Of a DNA stretch of 64,000 nt, positions 28,075 to 37,440 are shown piece by piece. The position numbers and the translations under genes are program-made. The notes below the pieces were generated by a model. The model searched no databases, was not told the origin of the DNA, and saw only the letters and a program-made list of their open reading frames with translations. This stretch comes from Kumtagia sp963829135 (GTDB lineage Bacteria > Pseudomonadota > Alphaproteobacteria > Rhizobiales > Rhizobiaceae). Location: the NCBI GenBank assembly GCA_963829135.1, contig CAWHHO010000002.1, forward strand, positions 92,739-156,738. Direction: 5' to 3'. Position 1 is the stretch's first letter. Every line of letters starts with the position of its first letter.

Positions 28075-29078
28075 GCACGCCGCTCCTCGAGGTCGACGAT
28101 CTTGCTGTCGTGACCACCGAGAATCTCGCGATCATTGAGGATGTCAGCTTTTCGGTAGGGCACGGTGAGGTGTTGGGCCTGGTCGGCGAAAGCGGATCAG
28201 GCAAATCGATAAGTTGCCGCGCCTTGATGCGGCTCCTGCCAAGCGAGAGTCTCAGGATCGCCAAGGGTGCAGTCCGGTTTGAGGGAATAGAGCTCCTGGC
28301 CTTGAACGAGCGCGAAATGCGCGAAATCAGAGGCCGTCGCATGGGGATGATTTTCCAGAATCCGGCAAGTCATCTCGATCCGGTGATGAGCATCGGGCAC
28401 CAAATCGCCGAGACTCTGCGGTTTCACCGCAATGCCGGCCGGCGCGCCGCTTGGCGCGAAGCGATTGAAATGCTTCGCCAGGTGGGCATTCCCGACCCGG
28501 AGCGCCGCGTCGGCGACTATCCGTACCAATTCTCTGGAGGCATGCGACAACGGGCCATGATCGCCCTTGTGCTCGCCTGCAACCCCAGTCTCATTATTGC
28601 CGATGAACCGACCACTGCGCTCGACGTCACCGTCCAGGCGCAAATCATCCGCCTCCTTCTCGATCTGCGCGATCGGCGTGGCGTTTCGATCATTCTCATC
28701 ACGCATGATCTCGGACTGGTGGCGCAGACCTGCGACGCCATTGCTGTGATGTATGCTGGGCGCATTTGTGAGCGCGGCGTCAAGCGGGAAGTCCTTGCAA
28801 GACCACTCCATCCTTACACGCGCGATCTCATAGCTTGCCAGCCCGCGACGTCCCGTTTCGGTTCCTTCTTGCCGAGCATTCCCGGCCAACCACCTCTGCC
28901 AACCGCCTATCCCCCCGGCTGTCGATTCCATCCGCGTTGTGCAGAAGCGATGTCCATATGCCGCGAGATTTGTCCAACATTGCATGCCTACCGGGATGCG
29001 CAGGTCGCCGCCTGCCACCTCGCCGAAGAGAGGGCACTCACCAAGCCGGCTCAAGATGCTCGAACCGCCACTTCTTGA
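28071..29078 (+). CDS. dppD: Peptide ABC transporter ATP-binding protein, DppD type
   Basis: A 335-residue ATPase. It shows Walker A GESGSGKS, the Q-loop MIFQNPASHLDP, signature FSGGMRQRAMIA, Walker B LIIADEPTTALD and ITHDLGLV. The C-terminal oligopeptide/dipeptide transporter domain has the CRFHPRCAEAMSIC cysteines that bind an iron-sulfur cluster in some homologues. The start is GTG at 28071, overlapping the DppC stop. Confidence 0.9.
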   Translation: MSTPLLEVDDLAVVTTENLAIIEDVSFSVGHGEVLGLVGESGSGKSISCRALMRLLPSESLRIAKGAVRFEGIELLALNEREMREIRGRRMGMIFQNPASHLDPVMSIGHQIAETLRFHRNAGRRAAWREAIEMLRQVGIPDPERRVGDYPYQFSGGMRQRAMIALVLACNPSLIIADEPTTALDVTVQAQIIRLLLDLRDRRGVSIILITHDLGLVAQTCDAIAVMYAGRICERGVKREVLARPLHPYTRDLIACQPATSRFGSFLPSIPGQPPLPTAYPPGCRFHPRCAEAMSICREICPTLHAYRDAQVAACHLAEERALTKPAQDARTATS

Positions 29079-30022
29079 AGTCGACAGTTTGAGCGTTTCC
29101 TATCGGCTCGGAGGTCTCCTCCGGTCCCGTCTGGTTCACGCGGTGAACGATGTCTCGTTCATGCTCAGGACGGGTGAAACACTTGGTCTCGTCGGAGAAT
29201 CCGGCTGTGGCAAGACGAGCCTTGCCCGGGCAGTCCTTGGCCTGACGCCGATCACTGGAGGTTCTATCCGCCTCGCCGGAACTAACATCGAGGCCGATGG
29301 GTATGCCGCGCTGCGCCGTCAGGCGGCAATGATTTTCCAGGACCCGTATTCGGCGCTGAATCCGCGGTTAAGCATTGGAAGCGCGATCGCGGAGGTGCTG
29401 CAGGTAACTACCGGCTTGACGCGCGAGGCAAGGCGAAAGCGCGTGGCTGACTTGCTCTTGATGGTCGGCCTGTCTCCCGAGCATGCAACACGAAAGCCGG
29501 CCACACTGTCAGGCGGCCAGTGCCAGCGGGCAGGGATCGCCCGCGCTTTGGCCGCCGACCCCAAAGCTGATCCTGGCGGATGAGTGTGTCTCGGCGCTCG
29601 ATGTTTCGATAAGGGCGCAGATCATCAATCTTCTGATCGAGCTCAGGTCGCGAATGGGTTTGGCGATGATTTTCATAGCCCATGACCTGTCGACCGTGCG
29701 CGCCCTGTGCGATCGCGTTGCTGTGATGTACCTCGGAAGAATTGTCGAGCAAGGATATACGGCCGACGTGTTCGAGCATCCCCGCCATCCCTATACGCAA
29801 GCCTTGATCAGCTCCATACCCGATCTCGATCCGGACCGACCGCTTCTTCGCCACATAGTGGCGGGGGAGCCGCCAAGCGCTGCAAATCTCCCACCGGGCT
29901 GTCCATTCCACCCGCGATGTCCAAGCGTCATGGAGAGCTGCCGGCGAGGTGCGGCGCCAATACTGAGGCAGGCCGGACCGCAGCGGGCCGCTTGCCTCCT
30001 TTACAACGAAGTGAAAAACTAG
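29056..30022 (+). CDS. dppF: Peptide ABC transporter ATP-binding protein, DppF type (one frameshift)
   Basis: The second ATPase of the importer. Walker A is GESGCGKTS, the Q-loop MIFQDPYSALNPRLSIG, the signature LSGGQCQRAGIARAL, Walker B LILADECVSALD and FIAHDLSTVRAL. The C-terminal cysteine block CPFHPRCPSVMESC matches DppD. The ATG at 29056 lies inside the end of dppD. One extra base in CCCCAAAGCTG near 29566 splits the frame between ALAADPK and LILADE; a sequencing error is likely, otherwise the protein would lose its Walker B. Confidence 0.87.
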
Positions 30023-30055
30023 ATGACTAGGGCCAGGACCAAAAGGGAGAGGAAA

Positions 30056-31577
30056 ATGAGGATCGCCAAGCAACTCGCTTTCTCCATTATGTCCGCAATG
30101 AGTGGGCTGTTGGTGATGACAACGCTGGCGGATGCTGGCGGAACTCTCTCGATTGCGCGGCGAGAGGATGGCACGACTTTCGACCCCATCAAGACCGCGC
30201 AGAATATCGATTTCTGGGTATTCTCGAATGTCTACGACTTGCTGGTCCGGGTGGACAAATCCGGGACCAAACTCGAGCCAGGTCTTGCGGAGAGCTGGGA
30301 AGTCTCGCCGGATGGCACCGTCTACACTTTCAAGATGCGCGACGCGAAGTTCGAAGATGGCTCGCCGATCACCGCCAAGGACGCCGTCTTCTCGTTGACG
30401 CGCATTCGCGACAACAAGGATTCGCTGTGGGCGGACACCTACAAGGTGATCAAAACGGCGGAAGCGAAGGACGACAAGACGCTTGTCGTGACCCTGAACC
30501 AGCCGGTCGTGCCGTTTTTGGCAACGCTTGCCATGCCGGGCGCCTCGATTCTATCGGAAAAGGCCGTTTCGTCGCTTGGCGAGGAAGCCTATGCCAGCAA
30601 GCCGATGGCGTCCGGCGCCTTCGGGCTCGCCGAATGGAAGCGCGGTCAAAGCGTGACGCTCAAGAAGAACCCGAACTTCTGGCAGGCCGACCGGGTCAAG
30701 CTCGACGGCGTGGAATGGATTTCTGAGGTCGATGACAACACCCGCATGCTCAAACTTCGGGCGGGAGAGGTTGATTGCGCGATATTCGTGCCCTTTTCCA
30801 ACGTCGCCGAGCTCAAGCAGGACCCCAATTTGAATATTCTGATCGAACCCTCGACCCGTGAGGATCATCTTCTGATCAACCATGAAAAGGGGCCGCTCGA
30901 GCAAGAAGGAAGTCCGCGAGGCGCTCGACTATGCCATCGATAAGAAATCGATAGTCAACATTGTTACATACGATCTTGGTAAGATCGCAAACTCCTACAT
31001 TCCCGAGGGTGCCCTATACCACAACGATTCAAATCTCGTGCGCCCATATGATCCCGAGAAGGCCAAGCAACTCCTCAAGGATGCGGGCGTCGAGGGTCTG
31101 ACCATCACGCACCTCATCAACGCCGGCGATGTCAATGATGAGCAGATCGCGGTTCTGCTGCAGCAGCAACTCGCCAAGGTTGGGGTCACCGTCAATCTTC
31201 AGAAGATGGACGCCAGCCAGACTTGGCAAACCGAGGTCGATGGCAACTACGACACGGCGGTCAACTATTGGACGAACGATATCATCGACCCGGACCAGAA
31301 GACCACTTTTGTCCTCGGTCATGATGCGAATATGAACTATATGACCCGCTACAAGAACGACAAGGTGAAGGCCTTGGTCGCCGCCGCCAGGACCGAAGCC
31401 GATCCCAAGAAGCGGGAAGCGATGTACATGGAAATTCAACGCATCGCGAAGGATGACGTTCACTGGATCGATCTGTATTACAGCCCGTATATCAATGGAT
31501 GCCGGAAGAACATCACCGACTTCTATCAAAATCCGCTGGGCCGCTTCTTCCTCGAGGATACCGACAAGGCTCAATAG
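30056..31577 (+). CDS. dppA: Peptide ABC transporter substrate-binding protein, family 5 (one frameshift)
   Basis: The periplasmic peptide-binding protein of the operon, about 507 residues after correction. The ATG at 30056 follows GGGAGAGG and opens a signal peptide (MRIAKQLAFSIMSAMSGLLVMTTLADAG). Family-5 blocks include GTTFDPIKTAQNIDFWVFSNVYDLLVR, LEPGLAESWEVSPDGTVYTFKMR and KKEVREALDYAIDKKSIV. One extra base near 30900 shifts the frame between HEKGPL and KKEVREA. The gene ends with a hairpin that includes the stop codon. Confidence 0.88.
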
Positions 31578-31601
31578 CGACGAGAGCTCGGTCTCGTCGC
31601 T
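31576..31601. terminator. Perfect 10-bp hairpin at the end of the peptide-import operon
   Basis: AGCGACGAGA and TCTCGTCGCT pair perfectly around a 6-base loop, beginning within the dppA TAG. No run of T follows on either strand, so it may stabilise the mRNA or act as a weak terminator between convergent operons. Confidence 0.5.
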
Positions 31602-31634
31602 CAGCCCATCAAATAGACCTCAACACGGCGGTGG

Positions 31635-32831
31635 TCAGGCGACGCGACTTGCTTTTTTCCGAGTTTGCCGGTCGACGGCGCGTCGAACGCTAGCAAGCAC
31701 TCTCTCGCATTCGGCCGCAGTCATCTGGGCAAATAGCGGCAATATGACTGACCGGGCTTGGGCGGCTTCACTCCGGGCCAACCCCGATCTGGCGCTCCTG
31801 CTCCCGCCACCATCATAAGCCGGCTCAAGGTGAATGTTCATGACGCCGCGACGCGATGAGATGCCCATATCGAGCAGGTCCTGCATGAACTCGGTCTGGT
31901 CCAGGTAAGGATCCAGAGTGATACAGTAGCTCTGCCAATTGCTGCGTGCCCATTCCGGTTCCATGGGCGGCGTTACGCCTGCGACGCCGGCGAGGGCGCT
32001 TGAGTAGTAGCCGGCTATCTCCCGCCGCCGGGCAACGATATCGGGCAGTTTTATCAATTGCTCTCGGCCGATCGCTGCCTGCAGGTCGGTCATACGATAG
32101 TTGTAACCGAGATCCGTATAGCTTTCGAAGATGACACGCTGTGACGCATGCCTTGCCGTGTCGGATATGCTCATCGCATGCTGACGCCAGAGACGGAACT
32201 TTTTGTCCAGCTCGGCATCGTTCGTCGTGATCATTCCCCCGTCGCCCGTGGTGACGACCTTGCGCGGATGAAACGAAAAACAGGCGATGTCCCCGTGCGG
32301 CGAGCCGATCTTCTGCCAGCCGTCTCCGAGATTGACTTCACTTCCAATTGCGCAAGCCGCATCCTCGATCAACCGGATGGAATGACGCCGGGCCAAATCG
32401 ACGAGCCGTGTCAGGTCGCAGGGCATGCCGAGCTGGTGTACGACCAGAATTGCCTTCGTCTGGCCAGACAGCGCGCCCTCGATCAGTTCGGGGTCGATAT
32501 TGTAACCGGTGCGCTCGATATCCACGAAAACCGGAACGGCGCCGCAATAGCGAACCGCATTCGCCGTCGCAATGAAGGAATGGCTGACGGTGATCACCTC
32601 GTCACCCGGGCCGACCCCCGCCGCAAGCAGCGCAAGATGAAGAGCCGTCGTGCAGTTGGAAACGGCGCAAGCATGCTGCGAGCCGACAAACGCCGAGAAC
32701 TCACGCTCAAGTGCCGCGACCTCGGGGCCTTGTGTTACCCAGCCGGACCGAATGACGCGGCTCACGGCCTCTATCTCACGCTCATCCATAAGCGGCTTGG
32801 CTACCGCGATGGTATCGGAGGGAGTGTTCAT
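31635..32831 (-). CDS. DegT/DnrJ/EryC1-family sugar aminotransferase
   Basis: A PLP-dependent aminotransferase that aminates a nucleotide-linked keto-sugar. The family pattern GWVTQGPEVAALEREFSAFVG, the cofactor region SNCTTALHLALLAAGVGPGDEVI, the PLP aspartate in IRLIEDAACAIG and the Schiff-base lysine in FSFHPRKVVTTGDGGM are all present; length 398. The ATG at 32831 overlaps the stop of the SDR gene (ATGA). It is the last gene of a six-gene overlapping operon. It differs clearly from the other DegT enzyme at 34506, so two different amino groups or sugars may be made. Confidence 0.9.
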   Translation of the reverse strand: MNTPSDTIAVAKPLMDEREIEAVSRVIRSGWVTQGPEVAALEREFSAFVGSQHACAVSNCTTALHLALLAAGVGPGDEVITVSHSFIATANAVRYCGAVPVFVDIERTGYNIDPELIEGALSGQTKAILVVHQLGMPCDLTRLVDLARRHSIRLIEDAACAIGSEVNLGDGWQKIGSPHGDIACFSFHPRKVVTTGDGGMITTNDAELDKKFRLWRQHAMSISDTARHASQRVIFESYTDLGYNYRMTDLQAAIGREQLIKLPDIVARRREIAGYYSSALAGVAGVTPPMEPEWARSNWQSYCITLDPYLDQTEFMQDLLDMGISSRRGVMNIHLEPAYDGGGSRSARSGLARSEAAQARSVILPLFAQMTAAECERVLASVRRAVDRQTRKKASRVA

Positions 32832-33803
32832 TCGGCGGCCAACGGCGCTTGCGCCTTCGACTGACGCCACCAATCGACCAGATCCCGCAATCCTTCTTCC
32901 AACCCGATCTCTGCCTTGAATTGGATCATATCTTCCGCCTTGCGGGTGTCGGCCAGCCGGCGCGACACTCCGTTCACCGGACGCGCCGGCGCATGGACCG
33001 GCTTAAGGTCCGACCCCATTGCCTTTCCGAGCATCGTCGCCAGCTGCAGCAGGCTTGTTTCTTCACCGCTGGCGACATTGAACACTTCATCGGTGACATC
33101 GGAGTTCGCTGCCAACACGTTGGCCCGGGCGATGTCACGGACATGAACGAAATCCATCGTCTGGGCTCCGTCGCCGAAGATAATGGGCGCTTCGCCCGCT
33201 GCGATGCGATCCATCCAGCGAATAAGAACTTCGGTATAGACCCCGAACATGTCCATGCGCGGGCCGTAGACGTTGAAATATCGCAGCGCCACATACTCAA
33301 GGCCGTACATCTCCGCAAATGAGCGAAGCAGAGCCTCGTTGAACGCCTTGGCCGCTCCATAGATCGTGCGGTTGTTGTAGGAATGATGGTCCTCGGTCGT
33401 CGGAAAGCTTTCTGCCAGGCCCAGAACCGACGCCGATGACGCGGCAACGACCTTCGATACTTTCGCCTTTACCGCAGCCTCGAGCACGTTGAAGGTACCC
33501 GCGGCCAGCACATCGAACGCCAATCGCGGATCAAGGGCGCACTGGGTGATGCGGATCGCCGCCTGGTGAAAGACGATGTCCACGCCCGGTAACAGACAGG
33601 CCAACAGGTCCGCATTGCGGATATCGCCATTGACGATGCGCAATTGCTGCGACTGCAGGGCCTGACCGAGGTTGTCCAAGGGTTCCCCGGCTGAAATTGT
33701 CCAATACGATGATCTCTTGGGCGCCTTCCTGCACCGCTAGATCAGCGATATGGGAGCCGATCAGCCCCGCGCCGCCGGTTATCAGGATCCGCTTGCCTCT
33801 CAT
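32828..33803 (-). CDS. NAD-dependent epimerase/dehydratase, SDR family (one frameshift)
   Basis: An extended short-chain dehydrogenase acting on nucleotide sugars. The N-terminus MRGKRILITGGAGLIGSHIAD has the GGxGxxG cofactor motif, with VLDNFSRGTL after the second strand. The catalytic YxxxK is YGAAKAF, and the serine lies in ASSASVLG. One extra base near 33680 splits the frame between GTL and DNLGQAL. The corrected 324-residue length fits GalE/WbpP-type enzymes. The ATG overlaps the acyltransferase stop, and its own stop overlaps the DegT start. Confidence 0.87.
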
Positions 33804-34516
33804 TGCATTGCCCGCCTTTCCATAACGGCCTCCAATTCCGCGTCAGTACGCCACCGCACAAATCTGGCCGGTACACCGGCAACGATCGCGAAAGGCGCAA
33901 CATCCTCAAGGACAACTGCTCCCGCGCCGATAATTGCCCCCTTGCCGATCGTAACGCCGGGCAGGATCGTCGCGTTGGTTCCGATGTCGGACCATTCGCC
34001 GATACGGACCGGCCGGATTTCGAGCGGTGTCTTGATGACCGGCACGTCAATCGGCATTGCGGTGTGTGCCGAGCCAAGGATCTTTGCGCCCGGCCCCCAG
34101 CCGACGAAATCGCCCAGTTCGAGGTCGCGTGCGTCCATGTAGGCTTGCGGCCCAATCCAGCAGTGGTCGCCGATGACGCAGCGGCCGTCGAACCTGCCCT
34201 GAATGTAAGCCTGCGCGCCTATAAAAACGCCTGCGCCGATTTCGAATGTTTCGGCATGCTTGAAGCCGGCGCCGGCCCCGATCTTCAGGCCGGCGCCGCA
34301 GCCGCGCGCCAAGCTCCTCCAAATTGTCGCGCGTATTAAGGAATCGAGCTTCCCGTCGCCTTGTGCAAAGCGTCCGTAGAGTTCGACCAGTCCTTCTCTG
34401 CCGTAGTCAGCCTTCAGAGCATCAGCCAGTCCAGCCTCGTAAGCATTTTCGCTGGCTTTTGAAGCGCCATGAACGGCCGCAACGATCCGCATGCCGGCGT
34501 GATTGTCAGGCTGCAT
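33800..34516 (-). CDS. Hexapeptide-repeat acyltransferase, 238 residues
   Basis: A left-handed beta-helix acetyltransferase. Hexapeptide repeats run from about residue 75 (LKIGAGAGFKHAETFEIGAGVFIGAQAYIQG) to IGTNATILPGVTIGKGAIIGAGAVVLEDV, followed by the usual C-terminal VAGVPARFVRWR. The N-terminal 70 residues are helical and not typical of the shorter WbpD-like enzyme at 36634. It overlaps the DegT gene by 11 bases and the epimerase start by 4, so it is in the same coupled operon. The acceptor is probably an amino sugar; that is inference. Confidence 0.85.
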   Translation of the reverse strand: MQPDNHAGMRIVAAVHGASKASENAYEAGLADALKADYGREGLVELYGRFAQGDGKLDSLIRATIWRSLARGCGAGLKIGAGAGFKHAETFEIGAGVFIGAQAYIQGRFDGRCVIGDHCWIGPQAYMDARDLELGDFVGWGPGAKILGSAHTAMPIDVPVIKTPLEIRPVRIGEWSDIGTNATILPGVTIGKGAIIGAGAVVLEDVAPFAIVAGVPARFVRWRTDAELEAVMERRAMQ

Positions 34517-35615
34517 TCGCTGCCCTCCCTTCGATCAAATCCGCGACAAGTTCGACCATGTGAGATTTGAGCTCGGGATAGATCGGCAAGGACAGGACGG
34601 TGCGCGCTGCAGCTTCTGCTTGCGGAAAATCACCGGGGTGATAGCCCAGGTCCAGATGCGCAGCCTGAAGATGGATCGGGATTGGGTAGTGAAGCCCCGT
34701 CTGCACGCCATACTCGGCAAGCTGGTTTCTCAACGCGTCGCGGTTTTCGCTGCGCACGGCGTAGACGTGGTAAACATGGCGTCTTCCTTCCGCCTCGACT
34801 GGCGCCGTGACGAAACGCGAGTCGCGTAGCAACCGGCTATAGTGCGCCCCATGCGCGCGCCGTGCGTCCGTCCAGGCCGCAAGATGCCTTAGCTTGACTC
34901 TCAGGATAGCCCCCTGGATGCCGTCCATGCGATAGTTGAAGCCCTTCATCGTGTGATGATACCGCTGCTCCTGGCCCCAATCGCGCAACATGCGCATGCG
35001 ATGGGCTTGAGCCGCATCGTTGGTGACAACGATGCCACCTTCCCCGCAAGCCCCAAGGTTTTTTCCAGGGTAGAAACTGAAGCAGCCGCTTAGGCCCATG
35101 GAGCCGGCACGATCGGCGCCATATGTGGCGCCGTGCGCCTGGCAGGCGTCTTCGATGACGGCGATTCCATGTTTTCGAGCAATGGCGAGGATCGGCGCCA
35201 TGTCAGCCATCTGCCCGTAAAGATGCACCGGAACGATAGCCTTGGTGCGCGGGGTAATAGCCGCATCAAGCTGGGCCGGGTCCATTGTAAGCGTGAGCGG
35301 TTCGACGTCCACGAAAACCGGGCGCGCGCCGATGTAACAGATCGCCGACACCGTGGCCACGAAAGTGAACGGCACCGTGATGACTTCGTCCCCCGGACCA
35401 ACCCCGGCTGCAAGAAGCGCAAGATGGAGGGCGCTGGTTCCGGTATTGACAGCGACCCCATGTGCGGCGCCGCAATAGCCGGCGAACTCGCGCTCGAATG
35501 CCTCCACCTCCTCGCCGAGGACGTATTGCGTCGAGGCCAGTACGCGCAAAGCCGCGGCCTCCACCTCGGCACGCACGGTCTCATACTGCGCTTTGAGATC
35601 AAGAAAAGGTATCAC
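34506..35615 (-). CDS. DegT-family aminotransferase, WbpE-like
   Basis: A 369-residue PLP enzyme. It begins MIPFLDLKAQYETVRAE, a hallmark of WbpE/DegT enzymes, then VNTGTSALHLALLAAGVGPGDEVI. The PLP aspartate is in IAVIEDACQAHGATY and the lysine in FSFYPGKNLGACGEGG. Next to a Gfo/Idh oxidoreductase and a short hexapeptide acetyltransferase it matches the order of enzymes that make 3-acetamido sugars in Pseudomonas B-band O antigen. The ATG overlaps the oxidoreductase stop. Confidence 0.9.
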   Translation of the reverse strand: MIPFLDLKAQYETVRAEVEAAALRVLASTQYVLGEEVEAFEREFAGYCGAAHGVAVNTGTSALHLALLAAGVGPGDEVITVPFTFVATVSAICYIGARPVFVDVEPLTLTMDPAQLDAAITPRTKAIVPVHLYGQMADMAPILAIARKHGIAVIEDACQAHGATYGADRAGSMGLSGCFSFYPGKNLGACGEGGIVVTNDAAQAHRMRMLRDWGQEQRYHHTMKGFNYRMDGIQGAILRVKLRHLAAWTDARRAHGAHYSRLLRDSRFVTAPVEAEGRRHVYHVYAVRSENRDALRNQLAEYGVQTGLHYPIPIHLQAAHLDLGYHPGDFPQAEAAARTVLSLPIYPELKSHMVELVADLIEGRAANAA

Positions 35616-36637
35616 GCGACCCGCCTGTAATTGTCGAACTCAACGGGGCGGCCGCGTTGCGCCAGCGACTGTGTCGCGGCTTCGAGGACACGCACGACCC
35701 GAAGCCCTGCCTGTCCGTCGGCAATCGGAGTACCGCCGGTCTCGATACACCGCGCGAACTCCTTCAACTCGCTGGAGAGGGCCTCGCCAATGTCCAGGTG
35801 CGGCGACCACATATCACCTGTCCGGTAGCCCACCATTCCCTGATAGGTCTTCTGACCCGGTACGCCCAGGGTGATGCCTTTGTCGTAGACCTTGATCTTC
35901 TCGCTTGGTTCGAGATCATCGTAGATGATCATCTTCTTGCTCCCGCCGATGAGGGTGCGACGTACCTTCACAGGCGCCAGCCAGTTCACATGGATGTGCG
36001 CGATGAGATTGTTGGGGTAGTGCAACGTCAGATAGCCGATATTCTCCGGCTCGCCGGCCACGTGCGACATGCCGGTGGCGGAAACGGCGACAGGAACCGA
36101 CGGCAGGATGTGATCCATGATCGAAAGGTCATGGACCGCCAGATCCCAGATGACGCTGACATCATGTTGGAACAGGCCCAGATTCACGCGTACGGAGTCG
36201 TAGTAGTAGATCTGCCCGAGGCTGGTATCGACAAGTTCCTTGATCTTCCGCACGGCGCCCGTATGCACGAACGTATGGTCGACCGCGAGCACCAGTTGTC
36301 GCTTTGCTGCCTCCTCCACAAGGCGCTCGGCATCTTCGCTCGACGATGCAATGGGCTTCTCGACAAAGACATGCTTGCCGGCCATCAGCGCCTTCATTGC
36401 CAGGACGAAATGCGTCGAAACCGGCGTCGCGATTGCGACCATGTCGATCGTGGGGTCGCGCAGGATATCGTCATAATCGTCGGTAACCGCCACGGCGGGA
36501 TATTGCGCTTGAACCGGGGCGAGGCGTTTGCGATCAAGGTCGCATACGGTGGCCAGCCGGATGCCCGGCGTGGCGACAAGATTGCGGACCAGGTTCGGCC
36601 CCCAATATCCATATCCGACGACTGCAGCTCCGATCAT
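35612..36637 (-). CDS. Gfo/Idh/MocA-family oxidoreductase of the polysaccharide operon
   Basis: A 341-residue NAD-dependent enzyme. The N-terminus AAVVGYGYWGPNLVRNL has GxGxxG, KHVFVEKPIASS the conserved EKP lysine and VIWDLAVHDLSIMDHIL the catalytic Asp/His motif. In this operon it most likely oxidises C3 of a UDP-sugar before transamination, the WbpB role, although its sequence belongs to a general subfamily rather than to WbpB as I know it. Start and stop both overlap neighbours by ATGA. Confidence 0.86.
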   Translation of the reverse strand: MIGAAVVGYGYWGPNLVRNLVATPGIRLATVCDLDRKRLAPVQAQYPAVAVTDDYDDILRDPTIDMVAIATPVSTHFVLAMKALMAGKHVFVEKPIASSSEDAERLVEEAAKRQLVLAVDHTFVHTGAVRKIKELVDTSLGQIYYYDSVRVNLGLFQHDVSVIWDLAVHDLSIMDHILPSVPVAVSATGMSHVAGEPENIGYLTLHYPNNLIAHIHVNWLAPVKVRRTLIGGSKKMIIYDDLEPSEKIKVYDKGITLGVPGQKTYQGMVGYRTGDMWSPHLDIGEALSSELKEFARCIETGGTPIADGQAGLRVVRVLEAATQSLAQRGRPVEFDNYRRVA

Positions 36638-37137
36638 ATTGCCCCCACCGATGTCCGGTTCGTTTCTGACGGTCCGACGACACCCGTTATTTTCGCTGGC
36701 ACGCCGACTACGACAGCGAAGGGCGGCACATCCCTGGTTACGACGGCACCCGCGCCGACGAGCGCGCCTTCCCCGATCGTTATGCCGGCGAGAATGGTTG
36801 CGTTGCTTCCGATCGAGGCGTGGCGCTTTACATGCGTGGGCACGACCGCCCAGTCCGCGGCGGACTGGAGTGATCCGTCTGCATTGGTCGCTCGGGGGTA
36901 AATGTCGTTGGTGAACATCACACCGTGACCAATGAACACGCCATCGTCCAAGGTCACACCCTCGCAGATAAACGAGTGGCTGGAGATCTTGCAGTTACGC
37001 CCAATCACGGCATTGCGCTGGATCTCGACAAAGGTGCCGACGCGCGAACCAGCTCCGATCGTGCAACCGTAAAGATTGACGAGGTCAGGCTGATGAATGA
37101 TTACGCCGTCGGCGAGTTCTGTGTCGGGTGAGATCAT
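36634..37137 (-). CDS. Hexapeptide-repeat N-acetyltransferase, WbpD-like
   Basis: A 167-residue left-handed beta-helix acetyltransferase. Repeats include LYGCTIGAGSRVGTFVEIQRNAVIGRNCKISSHSF and SIGSNATILAGITIGEGALVGAGAVVTRDVPPFAVVVGVPAK. The loop GVMFTNDIYPRATN is characteristic of the WbpD/WlbB group that acetylates UDP-3-amino uronic acids. The ATG at 37137 (MISPDTEL) starts the helix directly; the frame continues to 37293 without a better start. It is first in the six-gene operon, divergent from a glycosyltransferase. Confidence 0.86.
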   Translation of the reverse strand: MISPDTELADGVIIHQPDLVNLYGCTIGAGSRVGTFVEIQRNAVIGRNCKISSHSFICEGVTLDDGVFIGHGVMFTNDIYPRATNADGSLQSAADWAVVPTHVKRHASIGSNATILAGITIGEGALVGAGAVVTRDVPPFAVVVGVPAKITGVVGPSETNRTSVGAI

Positions 37138-37440
37138 AAAACCACGATTGCCCACTGTCCCCTTGGAATGCTCGACTTGAGCACGCAGGGAGAAATGAAG
37201 GCCAATCCGGTGTCTTGAGGTAAGAAAGCCAAATGGAGCGGCGCATCGAACAAAAGGCGTAAGCCCGTCGCGAGTGTGCTCCTGCCGTAGCACGCGAAGC
37301 GGCGAGGTGTGCCTTTTGGAGCATACGCCTCCTCGGATGCCGGCGATGGCGGCTGCTACAGTTCGGTAGTATGCGATCAGTTGAAATCTTCATCGCGACT
37401 GTAGGAACGCGCGTCCGCGCGACTGACTGGTGAAACGAAT
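37138..37440. other. Divergent promoter region
   Basis: A 303-base gap between divergent genes (acetyltransferase operon on minus, GT4 on plus). It should hold promoters for both. I saw no strong palindrome and no short gene. Confidence 0.5.

Noticed and set aside
32570..35420. Near-identical stretch LHLALLAAGVGPGDEVITV in both DegT proteins as evidence of recent duplication
   Set aside because: This is the conserved cofactor region of the family; the rest of the two proteins differs widely.
35657..36901. A 414-residue plus-strand frame opposite the Gfo/Idh and acetyltransferase genes
   Set aside because: Antisense shadow; the minus strand has full family motifs and operon overlaps.
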